A program made the translations under genes and the position numbers. A model generated the notes under the pieces. That model did no database searches. It saw only the letters and a list, made by a program, of their open reading frames with translations, and was not told where the DNA came from. A stretch of DNA of 64,000 nucleotides from Tilletiaria anomala UBC 951 (Eukaryota; Basidiomycota; Exobasidiomycetes; Georgefischeriales; Tilletiariaceae). How positions within the stretch are numbered: the first letter of the stretch is position 1; each line of letters opens with the position of its first letter. Where the stretch lies: the NCBI RefSeq assembly GCF_000711695.1, contig NW_013546983.1, positions 62,001 through 126,000 of the forward strand. The letters are read 5' to 3'. This document shows, one piece after another, positions 54,689 to 64,000 of the stretch.

Positions 54689-55133
54689 ATGTACAAACCA
54701 AGCTGCACCAAGAAGTTCTCGCCTTCGAGGAAAGGGCGCGGAAGCAACCCCGACAACCTCACATGGGATGAGCTGCAATTGGACGACTTGCACTACTTCG
54801 ACAACAGAGTGGCGATCTCTGAGCTCAAATGTGAGCGCATGTCAGTATTATTCCTTAAAACGACTGCCTCTTTTACGTTGAAGAGGGTATCTCCACTCGT
54901 ATCTCGCATTGCTTGCAGGTTTCTTGCTCGCCATCATTTCTCGCTACCGCGTCGAGCTGGTGCCGGGTATTGACAACATTGTCGAGATCGTCGCGCTCGT
55001 CAACCTACCCGCTCCCAAAGGATGTGAGAAAGCTGGCAGCACGCTCCCTATTCGACTGATCCACTGTAATTTTGTGAAGAGCAGATGCATGGCAACTATA
55101 ATGTCTCTCCAAAGAACAAAGCATGCTGATTAG
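54689..55133 (+). pseudogene. Short two-exon ORF with cytochrome-P450-like C-terminal tail, probable fragment
   Basis: ATG 54689; exon 1 54689-54830, consensus donor GTGAGC, acceptor TTGCAG, exon 2 54919-55133; 118 aa. Across the joint it reads NRVAISELK, then CFLLAIISRYRVELVPG, which is the pattern of the helix after the haem loop and the last strands of many P450s (F-A-x-x-E-L-K-x-x-L-A-x-I-L-x-x-Y-x-V-E-L-V-P-G). The haem-binding F-x-x-G-x-R-x-C-x-G that should stand just before it is absent, and nothing P450-like lies upstream. A relic is the best reading; a chance resemblance in a small unrelated gene is possible. The last codons overlap the stop of the opposite-strand gene. Confidence 0.3.
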
Positions 55134-58100
55134 TCTACTTCGTACAAATTGGCAGCATCGGCCAGCGCAGGTGGGGCATCGATGCTGTCCGTGCATGTGT
55201 GTGTTCCCTGCAGCGACCCGACAGGACTGCTGCTGCGCTGCGAGCGATTCGACGAGGCGCCCGTGGACGCAGCCCAATTGAAGCTGCGCATCAAACCAGA
55301 CGACGAGCGCCACGGGTCCATTCGCTCAGCTGCGCCCTTCGTCTGTGAATGCTGCCGGCGCGAAGCGGCGATCTTGCGTCGCACATCCGATTGCGATGTG
55401 GAGCCGGGGGCAGACGAGAATGACGACGAGCGAGACGTGGATGCAGTACCGCCTGATGCATCATCGGCTGCAGCTCCTGCCCTTGGCGTGGTGCCCGAAG
55501 AGTCCTGCATGCCGGTGCCGCCACCGTGTTTGACGGTCCTCCGCCTCTGGTTCTCCTTGCTTTGACTCCGCTTGAGCCACTGGCTGAGCCAATAATTTTC
55601 ATACACCTTCCATCCATCCTCCCCGCCCTTCTGCCTGACAACACTCTCAAAGCGCCGCATAGCGCCGTCGGTGCCGCGCTTGTCAAGCATGTCGAGGAAG
55701 TCACGCTTTAACAGCCGCACCTCATCCTCGTCCTCCTCCAGCAACGGTGGATGCAGACGTAGGCGCTTGGACAGCGTCACAAGTGGCTGGTAGCACACTT
55801 GCAAGTAGGCGATGAAGAAGTGGACGACGGGGGATATGGAAGTCGCGGGGGCGGTAGCAGGGAGCAGGTCTTCGAACCGCACATCGATGCAGGTTCGAGC
55901 CGCATTCACGCGCCGCACTTGCTTCTGTGCAGCTCGGTCCTCCGCGTCCTTCGGCTGCGTTCCAGTAGGGCCATTCTGGGCCATCTTTTTGCCGGCAGTC
56001 TTGGATGCGGCGCGGGCGCCTTCCCTTGGTGTAAGCTCACCAGAGCCGACGACACACAAATCGTCGATGAATGCGTCGAATGGCGCATCAAATGCTACAT
56101 AGAGTTGCATTAGATCCTTGTACGTCTCGAGTACCGTTCGAAAGGTGGTCGCCGTCAAGCTCGGCACGCGCCCTCCTCCGGCTTCATTTCTAGCTTCCTC
56201 ATCCTCAGCTGACGAGAAGCTCTCATCTTCTTCGTCCTCCTCCTCATTTTCATCGTCGTAATACGAATCAAGGTCCGACTCGTCGTCGACATCAGAAGAC
56301 GCCTGATGTGAAGACCGCTGTCGGTTCTGCAATCGCGGCTGTGACCGGGACTGGGGGTGAGAATTCGCGTGCAAGAGGGAGTGTGAAGGCGAAAGCGAAG
56401 TCACCGAGCTCAAAGGAGAGGCATGGCTACGCACTGCTTCCCACGCTTCGTCATCGTACTCGTCATCATCTGTTGGCGACGAAGTCGTGGCTGTCGAGCA
56501 GCTGGGCGGCTGCTGCGGTGTATTCGATTTTGCGCTTGCACTTGCGGCTGCAATTTTCATTGGTGGTGTGGCAACTTGCGCCCTCCGTACCACTTCGGAA
56601 GCATGCTGCACGGTCACAGCCAGGTTGGCGGGTTTCTCTTCGTTGCGCGCCTTGGCGCCTTCGAGAGCGGCGGCAGCGGGGCCAAGCGGAGTAGCGCCTT
56701 TGGAAGAAGATGAGGACGAGGATGACTGTGTTGCTTGGCTTTCCGAGTGTATAACAGCAAGAGCGGGCGAAAATGGGGAAAGAGCTGACGTCAAAGGTTG
56801 AGACGAGTGAGGAGTGGACAAGGACGAAGACGACGACGTTGAGTGAAGCTGTTGGCTCCAAGCAGCAGATGCCAACGTGGACGAGGGGGATGGACCGGCA
56901 GTACCCGCGGCCGAAGGACTGGAAACCTTGCCATTGCCGTTGACAGTCTCTTGTTGTTCAAGCGCCTGTTGCTTGCGCAACTCCTTGTCCCGCTTCAACC
57001 TTTCGATCCGCTTGAGCACCGTGTTCTCCGCAGCTTCAATTGCCCTCTCTGAATGGGTGCGCACCCTCCGGGCGTCATTGCCGCCAGCACTGCCATGCTG
57101 CTGATGATTGTCAGCGTCCTCGCCCACCATCGCCATGGCCTCCGATTCGTACTCATCTCCATCCTGCGGACCGAATACCTCCCATACAATCGAGAAGAAC
57201 GACTCGTACCCATCCTCGCCACCGCGCAGGCCCTCGGCGAGTAGGAGCGGCTCAATCTCTGCTCTGTAGAACTTGCGTGCAACAACGGACATTTGTTGAA
57301 TCGATGCGCGCTCGCGGGCAGGGAGGTGATCCAGCTTGCTGTTGCTTGCCTTGCTGGCGCCTTTGCCGGCTGGTGGTGTGTTCATATCGCCTAGCGTGGA
57401 CGAGAGCGGAGGGAGAGTGAGCACGACCGAGGTGGTGAGGTGCTGCATGAAGCTGTCGAAATTGCGGTTTTTGAAGGCATCAAAGATGAGGTCTGCGTCT
57501 GGGGACGTTCCGTCGAGCGTCGCTGCCAGCGCATTGGCAGCTGCTGCTGTTGCCGCTGCTGTCGAATCGGCCTTGGCATCGTCCGCAGTCGCTTTCCCTT
57601 TCCCTTTCCTCTTTGCTGCCCTTGCACCTGCAGCGCCTGCGCCGCTTCCCTTTGATCCGGCAATCCCGGCAGCAGCGGAGGTTGCAGGACTGGCCTCTCG
57701 CTCAACGCTTAGTCTCAGCTCATCGTGCGCACCCTCGAGCGCGGGATCCTGGTGCTTGACGTACAGCCTCCGCATAACGTACAGCGTGCGAGTTACCAGC
57801 TCTGGTCCGACGGGGTCCGCCGAGCGCGGAGGCCAGCTCGATGCAGGTTGCAACGAGGCGAGGACACGGGGCACACGCGTGCGCGGGTCGTACGAGGACG
57901 ACCCTACGTCTCCGTCTGGCCTGAGCAAATTGGAGGCATAGTCGCCACCACTAATGTCAGGAGAGCAGCATGTGCAGTGATTAGTAGTAACAGCAGCTGC
58001 AGCAGCAGCACTATGTTTTGCTGTGCCATTAATAATGACACCTGCCCCTCCGCTGGCCCCTTCCAAGGTAGCGTGCGACGAGCGCTTGTTGGCCTGCGCT

Positions 58101-58144
58101 CGCCGGACACGCGCGGCAACGTGGCCGCCGCCCTTTTTCCCCAT
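55130..58144 (-). CDS. Long unknown protein with acidic and Ser-rich regions
   Basis: Single exon. ATG at 58144 gives MGKKGGGHVAARVRRAQANK, a start that looks natural (1004 aa); the frame extends to an ATG at 58375 (1081 aa). Residues ~60-150 (ASNLLRPDGDV to RTLYVMRRLYVKHQDPALEG) and ~210-330 (LIFDAFKNRNFDSFMQHLTT, ARKFYRAEIEPLLLAEGL, FFSIVWEVFGPQDG) are compact and helical. A second helical region lies ~650-880 (FRTVLETYKDLMQLYVAFDA, FIAYLQVCYQPLVTLSKRLR, VYENYWLSQWLKRSQSKENQ). Between them are Ser-rich linkers, a basic coiled-coil-like helix (KRIERLKRDKELRKQQALEQ) and an acidic run of about 25 residues. No domain is recognised and no catalytic motif is visible. Expression is supported only by the intact 3-kb frame and composition. 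Confidence 0.7.
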   Translation of the reverse strand: MGKKGGGHVAARVRRAQANKRSSHATLEGASGGAGVIINGTAKHSAAAAAAVTTNHCTCCSPDISGGDYASNLLRPDGDVGSSSYDPRTRVPRVLASLQPASSWPPRSADPVGPELVTRTLYVMRRLYVKHQDPALEGAHDELRLSVEREASPATSAAAGIAGSKGSGAGAAGARAAKRKGKGKATADDAKADSTAAATAAAANALAATLDGTSPDADLIFDAFKNRNFDSFMQHLTTSVVLTLPPLSSTLGDMNTPPAGKGASKASNSKLDHLPARERASIQQMSVVARKFYRAEIEPLLLAEGLRGGEDGYESFFSIVWEVFGPQDGDEYESEAMAMVGEDADNHQQHGSAGGNDARRVRTHSERAIEAAENTVLKRIERLKRDKELRKQQALEQQETVNGNGKVSSPSAAGTAGPSPSSTLASAAWSQQLHSTSSSSSLSTPHSSQPLTSALSPFSPALAVIHSESQATQSSSSSSSSKGATPLGPAAAALEGAKARNEEKPANLAVTVQHASEVVRRAQVATPPMKIAAASASAKSNTPQQPPSCSTATTSSPTDDDEYDDEAWEAVRSHASPLSSVTSLSPSHSLLHANSHPQSRSQPRLQNRQRSSHQASSDVDDESDLDSYYDDENEEEDEEDESFSSAEDEEARNEAGGGRVPSLTATTFRTVLETYKDLMQLYVAFDAPFDAFIDDLCVVGSGELTPREGARAASKTAGKKMAQNGPTGTQPKDAEDRAAQKQVRRVNAARTCIDVRFEDLLPATAPATSISPVVHFFIAYLQVCYQPLVTLSKRLRLHPPLLEEDEDEVRLLKRDFLDMLDKRGTDGAMRRFESVVRQKGGEDGWKVYENYWLSQWLKRSQSKENQRRRTVKHGGGTGMQDSSGTTPRAGAAADDASGGTASTSRSSSFSSAPGSTSQSDVRRKIAASRRQHSQTKGAAERMDPWRSSSGLMRSFNWAASTGASSNRSQRSSSPVGSLQGTHTCTDSIDAPPALADAANLYEVD

Positions 58145-58663
58145 ATTGCTTCCAAGCGTGCAAGCTGCTAGTGCGAGGGGACAGCAAACGCCTTGCTCGA
58201 AAGTGCAGCGGATTTGGTGGTCCTTGAGAAGGAGTTGAGAGTCTATTGGCTGGTGAATGCCTGTATGCCATGGTCTAGAAAGGACCTTGGCCCGTCTAGT
58301 CAGCCTATCGGTGGTATGGGGGGAGGACATGAGCCGACTCGATGTTCTCAAAGCCCCGGAATTTGAATCCAACATATAGTAGGGTTACGCATGCTCGCGT
58401 CGTGACTCGCGTTTCTCTCAAAAAGAAAGAAAGGACAGCCCACGCGACAAGCCAAAAAAAGAAAGAACTAGGGAAAAAAAAAGTGTTGCTCTCAGATCCG
58501 CCCCCATTCAATGCTGGAGGGCTGCACAACGCATCGTTCTTCTGATGTGTCTTTATCGATCAGCGAGGCCCGCGCTCTGGAAGAGGTAGGCAATCAACTG
58601 TTGCAGGCTGCAGTGCAATCAGAAGCACAGTCAAGGGTTGCCAGGCCATCCTGTCCCACGAGC
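58145..58663. promoter_or_regulatory. Divergent promoter region, unknown protein / KAP114
   Basis: A 519-bp gap if both downstream ATGs are used. Both flanking frames are open into it (ATGs at 58375 minus and 58511 plus), so the true untranslated gap may be shorter. A-rich tracts lie at about 58420-58490. Confidence 0.35.
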
Positions 58664-61600
58664 ATGGCTGCGACACCAACTGGCGGCGTGAGCCAAGCGG
58701 ACCTGGAGCACACCCTGATCGCAACGCTCTCTGCATCGCGTGCTGAGCGGGAAGCTGCAGAGTCGCACTTGACCTCGAATCTGCATTCAGACCCAACATG
58801 CTTTATCGCACTCGTTCAGCTTCTGCTTTCGCCATCGACACGGCTTGAAGCGAGGCAGGCTGCAGCAATCTCGCTGCGTCCGCTGGTTCTGAGCAAGTGG
58901 TCGCCGTTGAATGAGAAATTCGATGGATACCCACCCTCAGCAGCCGCTCTCCCACTCGAGATCAAGGGTGCCGTGCGTCAGGGACTGCTGCAGGCACTAG
59001 TATGCGATCAGCGCAAAATCCGGCTCGCAGCTTCCGCGGCGCTCAGTGCGGTCGCAAGCACCGATTTCCCAGATGAGTTCACTGAGCTGCTGCCCTTCGT
59101 ACGACAGTGCTTGTCTCAAGATGGAAGTGCTGGCTCTGCACGATCAGATGCGGTGCACGGTGTCATGGTCTTCCTTTCCGACTTTGTAAAGGCTGAACTC
59201 GACGAGAACCAACTCATGAGTGTCGCCAAGGAGATTTTACCCAGCCTCGAAGCTATTCTGGTCGACGAACAGGTTCGTGGGCAAAGATTTGCACACCCGC
59301 ATGACGTGCTTGTAAAGGATGCTGACCGTGTATCTTACATTTACATACAAAGAACCACACACCACACGTCCGCGCACGTGCGCTTCTCCTCTTCCGACAG
59401 CTGCTCGAGGTGCTGTACATGGTACGCGAGCAATACCCTGAAGCCGCCAAGCAAGGCGTCGATTCGCTGCTGCCTAGCTGGTTGAATGCGCTTCAAGCGC
59501 TTCTCATGCCTTCCGAAGCGGAGATATTTTCCCTTCGTGGAAAAGGGGTACCAGAAGACGAATTCGAACGGGCTTGGGAAGGTCTGGCGATTAGGTACGA
59601 AGCGCTCAAGGTGTGTGGAGGCCATAGGGCCTGAAAAAGAAACGCTCAGACCACTGATGTTTCGCCTATTTGCAGACACTCTCCCTTGCCTCGCATTTTA
59701 AGTCGCATTTCAGACCGCATCTGGCAGCAGTGCTGCAGCTGACTTTACGCACATTGCACGCATTCTTACCGGTGCTGCAAGTCTTCCACATCAGCAACGT
59801 CGCCAGCCAGCCTTCGGCATTTCCACCCGAAGGCGATGCGTCGATCGCCTCTTCGCTTCCAGCCGTCTGCTCCGCAGCGGTGGACCTCATCTCATCGTTA
59901 CTTCAGCTGAGCGGCAGCGCCTCTGCACGCGGACTGATGCTTCGCACCGATCAGCCCGGCGCGCCGTCGTTACTCGCGCAGCTGGCGCACGCGCTGCTGA
60001 GCATGGCACAGATGACGAGCGACGAGCAGGAGGAGTGGAGCGCGGACGTCAACGCGTTCATTGCTGAGCAGGAGGATGTTGATGCAGGCGCAGGCGCCGT
60101 CTTGGAGCTCGGAGGGAGCCTGCGCGCCGTCGCGACGGACGCGTTCGCCGAACTCCTCGACCTGATTCCTGCCGAGAGCGTCGCAGCCTTCCAACGAGCG
60201 TTCGACGAGTGCGTGCAGAGCAGCGCTGCCCAGCTGGCGGCTCTCCAGCGGGGAGAGGCGAAGGGGGACTGGTGGAAGCCGCTAGAAGCTGCGCTGGCGG
60301 TCTTTGGCGGGAATGCACCACTGATTACCGACCTGCTTGAAGGCCAATCATCGTCATCATCAGCAGCGGCGGCGGTGCGCAGAACATTCGACATTGAGTC
60401 CATCTTCCAGCACGCCGTTATACCATACGTCGCGCCCGAGACGCCATCCGCCTTCCTGCGCGGCCAAGCATTCATCTTCGCCAGCCAATTTAGCAGCCTC
60501 CTGCCCCCGCAATTCGCAAGACAGTTCCTCGAGGAAGCCGTCACGGCGCTCGAAGCGGACGCGTACGACGGCGAGGACCTAGTCGTGTGCGTCTGCGCTG
60601 TGCGCACTGTCAAGAATTTACACCGGCACCTGAACGCACACATCACGCAGGGATTCGCGCAGAGGATTCTCGGGAAGATCGGACCAATGTTCAACGTGTT
60701 GCAAGGCGACGCCATCGTCCTCCTGCTCGAGACGGTACAGGCTGTCGTGGTCAAAGGTGCTTCTGACGAGGCTGCTGCTGGCTCGAACGAGATTCCAGAT
60801 TCAGTCTACGGGGAGATTGCCAACGTCAGCCTGGCTTTCTTCCTTAAGCAGCCAAATGGTCAGTATCAGCTTTTTTCTCTTCTGCAACCCGCATGCCCTG
60901 AACATCTCTCTTCCTCCTCCCCAAAGATATTGTTCTTACTGACGTAATACAGGACCTACTCGAAGCACTGAGCGGTCGCGTCTCCACTTCTGTTGGGACA
61001 ATCGTTGTCCGAGCATCTCTCCCGCAACTGGTCGGAACGCTTGATGCAACTTCATCCGTTGCGCAGGCATCCGTAGCGGCCGGGTTTGATGCCTTGGCTC
61101 TCGCGGCTTCAGGTGCGCAAACCATCGTTGCCGTTCTGCGTGGCGCCAATGCCACGGCTTTGCGCGAGACCGATGCAGCAAGCACGCTCCTCCCCGGCCT
61201 GACTGCCTCGCTTACCGCCTCGGACGATCGACAACTGCTCCAGAGTGCCGTCACAGCGCTGACGCTGCTGCTGAGCAAAACGCCTGCGCAGGTCCTGAGT
61301 TGGCACCACGCTACCGGCCGGTCAGCCATGCAAATATTCCTCGTCGTCATTGGCAAGCTGCTCGACCCGAGCGACGAAGGCGAATCAGGTGGTCTCGTGC
61401 TCGGCGGTCTGCTCCTCTCGCTCCTCCGTAAGGGCGGCGATCTCCTCGGACCCCATCTCCCAGAACTCGTCCAGGCGATGGTCGCGAGGCTAGCCAGTGC
61501 ACAAACGACCAGTCTCTCGCAGAGTCTCATCCTCCCCATCGCACATTTGATAACTGAATCTTGTGCGACCGTCATTCAGCTGCTCGAAAGCACGTGCGTC

Positions 61601-62435
61601 TCGACGAGCGAAGGTGAGAGGAGCGGCTTGGAAGTCTTCCTAACGCGATGGGCCGAAGAATCAAATACAATCCAGGGCGCCTGGGCCGAGAAAGCAAAGT
61701 GGGTGCTGCTCGCTGTCCAGGATGCTGCATTTGTAAAGACTGACACCGTTAATCCTTTCCTCAGCATCGTCGCTTTAAGTGAATTGGTCAAATCAGGTCA
61801 TCCCATCCTGCAGCAACTTACTGTTCGAGGCGACATCATACCTGATGACTCGGGCCGTGAGTGCTGAGGCTTTATGTGTGTGTGGGAATCGTGTTGTGCT
61901 ATGCTAATCGTCTCCACGGTGTTCGTCTTGTGTTCAGGAATTGTTACCCGCTCTAGGGCGAAGCAGCGCCCTGACAAATACACGCAGGTGGTAATTGGAA
62001 GCAAGATCATCAAGCTGCTGCTCGAAGCGTGGAGCCATGCTGGCAACGACGCCTATGGCGCTGGTGCCGCAAATGCTGCCGATGCAGATGACGACGATGA
62101 GTGGGATGACGAGGACGTTCGGGAGAAGGGTGGCGGCATCGAGCTTTCCGACATGCTCGGCTTTAACTTGGAAGACTTTGACGACACGGACGACTTCGTC
62201 ACCGGTCTCACTCCCGAAGAATTGAAGGCCGATCCGATCAACAACATCGATTTGAAAGTGAGGGAGTCCGTTGGCGCTTTAAAAGCCGCACAGCTGACAC
62301 GGATTGAACTGCTCTCAGTCATTCATCCCCGATTTCCTCAGAAGCCAAGCATCGTCGCAGCAAGCGTCGATTTTCGCGAGTGGACTTGACGAGGCTTCGA
62401 GAGAACTACTCCAAAAGGCACTGAGCCGCGGGTGA
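58664..62435 (+). CDS. KAP114: Karyopherin beta, importin-9/Kap114 type
   Basis: Six exons: 58664-59272, 59401-59610, 59676-60858, 60927-61856, 61938-62257, 62319-62435; 1122 aa. The start at 58664 (MAATPTGGVSQADLEHTLIA) fits the first HEAT repeat; an ATG at 58511 would add 51 residues. The N-terminal importin-beta motif region reads EARQAAAISLRPLVLSKWSP. HEAT helices continue throughout. Late landmarks specific to importin-9/Kap114 are GIVTRSRAK-type RIVTRSRAKQRPDKYTQVVI, the acidic loop DADDDDEWDDEDV, and ADPINNIDLK joined to SFIPDFLRSQASSQQAS and FASGLDEASRELLQKAL. Kap114 imports histones H2A-H2B and TBP. The last 39-codon exon is off-frame from the preceding ORF and was placed by this similarity. 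Confidence 0.92.
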
Positions 62436-62775
62436 GGCAGGTACTTGCAGCCATGCATACGTATATACCCCTCCTAGTACATGCCATAATGCTCATAGAA
62501 TGCAGCTCAAACAATCATTGAATGGAATGTCGCGAGCGTTTTGAGCCGCTCGTTGCCAAGGTTGCGCCTCAAGTGAGATAGCAAGAGCAGCAGAAGAGAT
62601 CGCTCGCTACTACTCTTGGAAGCTTGTAGGCCTCAGCAGCCATTGGACTTGATCTGCCGGGCTCTTGTTCTGATAGCTTCCGTTCATGGAATGTGCAATG
62701 CTACTCTCAAGGACAGAATGCTCGAATGGAGGCACAGCACACGACGGTTTCTCTGCTTGCGAGAGCCGTACGAAA
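62436..62775. other. Convergent 3' region between KAP114 and ELP4
   Basis: A 340-bp gap between convergent stops, with no gene seen. Confidence 0.4.
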
Positions 62776-64000
62776 TCAGAATTCCAAGTCCTGCGCCGCG
62801 CTCCTAAAGACAGGAGGGACTTTCTTCTTCAGCAGCGCTCTCTGCGCAGGATCGGAACGCTTGCTTGTACTGTCTTCAATCTCCACTTGGAGACCATGCT
62901 CTTGGGCACTTAACCCATGGCGCTGCACCTGCATGCCACGCTCTCGTAGACTCTTGAGCCCCGCGAAAGCGGGCCTGCTAGTGGCCGCCGGAGCAGCTGG
63001 CGGCGGCATGCTGCCTATGGCTGTGTTACTTGAGGGCGTCCGTGACGAGCGTGAGCCTGTGGTGTCGTGATTGCTCGTAGCCACCACTTCCGGTTGCCCT
63101 GCCTCTCGTATTTGATTCCTCACGACAGAGGAGACCTCCGCGCTCGGGGACTGAGATGTTTCAACGTTCCTGGGTGGTTTGGTGCGTCGCTCAGACACCC
63201 CACCTTCGATGTCCAAGTGAAGCGTCTCAATAACGATCCTCTTTCGCTTCAACTTGAATGCGAGGTTGTTTTCACCGCCTCCGGCACCGCCCGCGACGAT
63301 GGCAGGCTCTGCTCCAACTTTTGCGTCGCTCCGACCACATGCGACGGAAACCTGCCCAACGCCAAGCGAGCTCATGCCTCGAAGGATACTAGCACGCACA
63401 GACAAATCATGCAGTGTACCGATTGCCGGCGTCTTGACCACTTTCAATGAGCCGGTGTAGTCCGGGAAGGACGTGGTCAGCAGTGGCGATGCCGCGAAAG
63501 ACGAAAGCGAGATGGCAGCGTCAGAAAGATGTATCAATCGATGCAGCCCGTTCGTATGCCCCTCTGATCCGTTGCTATGTTGGTTTGTTAGCGACGCGAT
63601 GAATGAAGAAGACACGCTGACAGTAGCTGTGATAGGGGTCGCGCGTGCCGAACCTGATGAGAGCGCGAACGACCGCAAGAGCATCCTCAGCCTGAGAAGG
63701 AAACGCAGGATGCTGGAGAGCTCTTCCGCTACGCTACCGAGTTGGGTCCTCCGTTTGCGACGCATCCAGGCGTTTGAGCCTAGCGATCGGACGGAGATTC
63801 GAACGGCCAAATTTGACGAGCTGTGCATTGCTCGAAGGAGTCAGGTTTGTGACAGCCACGGTTGTGACACGATCTGCTCAGCTCACCATGAAGACGCAAT
63901 GCTGTTGACGCGAGCCTCAATAGCACGCCATGCTTCCTCATATGCGTCAGCTTCACCGCTGTCACAAGCAACATCGAAGAAATGCAAGCCATCTCGAGCT
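62776..64000 (-). CDS. ELP4: Elongator complex subunit 4 (ELP4/PAXNEB), 5' part beyond right edge
   Basis: The stop is at 62776-62778; the last exon is 63820-62776, joined by a 66-nt intron (63886-63821) to an exon that runs from 63887 past the window edge. The upstream exon ends HFFDVACDSGEADAYEEAWR and AIEARVNSIASS. The downstream part has SVAEELSSILRFLLRLRMLL, then HLSDAAISLSSFAASP, FPDYTGSLKVVKTPAIGTLH, DLSVRASILRGMSSLGVGQV-type sequence, and NLAFKLKRKRIVIETLHLDI. The D-Y-x-G-x-L-x-x-x-K-x-P and A-F-K-L-K-R-K-R/K-x-V-I-E-T-L-H-L blocks are diagnostic for ELP4. Elp4 forms a hexameric RecA-like ring with Elp5 and Elp6 that supports tRNA wobble-uridine modification. About 160 disordered residues follow the last conserved block. 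Confidence 0.85.

Noticed and set aside
57336-57941. 201-codon plus-strand open frame
   Set aside because: Antisense to the long unknown gene in a low-complexity stretch.
1-64000. CRISPR arrays, operons or ribosome binding sites
   Set aside because: The gene structures with spliceosomal introns and the protein set are fungal; no regularly spaced repeats are present.

Overview
The window is 64 kb of nuclear DNA from a basidiomycete fungus, most likely a yeast-like or smut-related member (Ustilaginomycotina). That placement is an inference from moderate-to-high G+C, closely packed genes, numerous short introns (about 55-95 nt, GTRNGY...YAG) and long Ser/Ala-rich low-complexity extensions on conserved proteins. 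Only the general fungal assignment is firm. Exon joints were derived by hand from splice consensus, reading phase and family conservation. The summed exon lengths are divisible by three for every complete gene reported.

Layout, left to right. 0-6.4 kb: a left-truncated BUD22-like ribosome-biogenesis gene, COP9 signalosome subunit 2, a four-helix voltage-sensor-like membrane protein, and a nuclear-looking protein with a C-terminal zinc-knuckle motif. 7.1-12.8 kb: Raptor/KOG1, the TORC1 scaffold. 13-19 kb: a divergent metabolic pair, acetate kinase and phosphoketolase, which together convert pentose or fructose phosphates to acetate plus ATP. 19.3-31 kb: mitochondrial ribosomal protein uL2m, a small membrane-anchored protein, argininosuccinate lyase, a composite RsfS + neugrin/Rrg9 mitochondrial protein, an ASNSD1-type asparagine synthetase-like protein, and UTP11. 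31-35.4 kb: a RAD5/HLTF-type HIRAN-SNF2-RING protein.

35.4-40.6 kb is a gene-poor island. It holds a signal-peptide gene whose frame is not intact, a tiny two-exon ORF, and otherwise nothing I can identify. 40.6-51 kb: a very large Ser-rich protein with a PH-like start, an Srf1-type phospholipase D regulator, and NPL4 (Cdc48 cofactor). 51.4-64 kb: quinolinate phosphoribosyltransferase, adenosine kinase, a short ORF with a P450-like tail, a long unknown protein, KAP114/importin-9, and the 3' part of ELP4 running off the right edge.

Most neighbours form divergent pairs sharing a 0.3-1.1 kb promoter region or convergent pairs with very short gaps. No tRNA, rRNA, transposon, virus-like element or CRISPR array was recognised. 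The two most notable observations are the RsfS domain that appears to carry a neugrin/Rrg9 domain inside it, linking two mitochondrial large-subunit assembly factors in one polypeptide, and the divergent acetate kinase-phosphoketolase pair.
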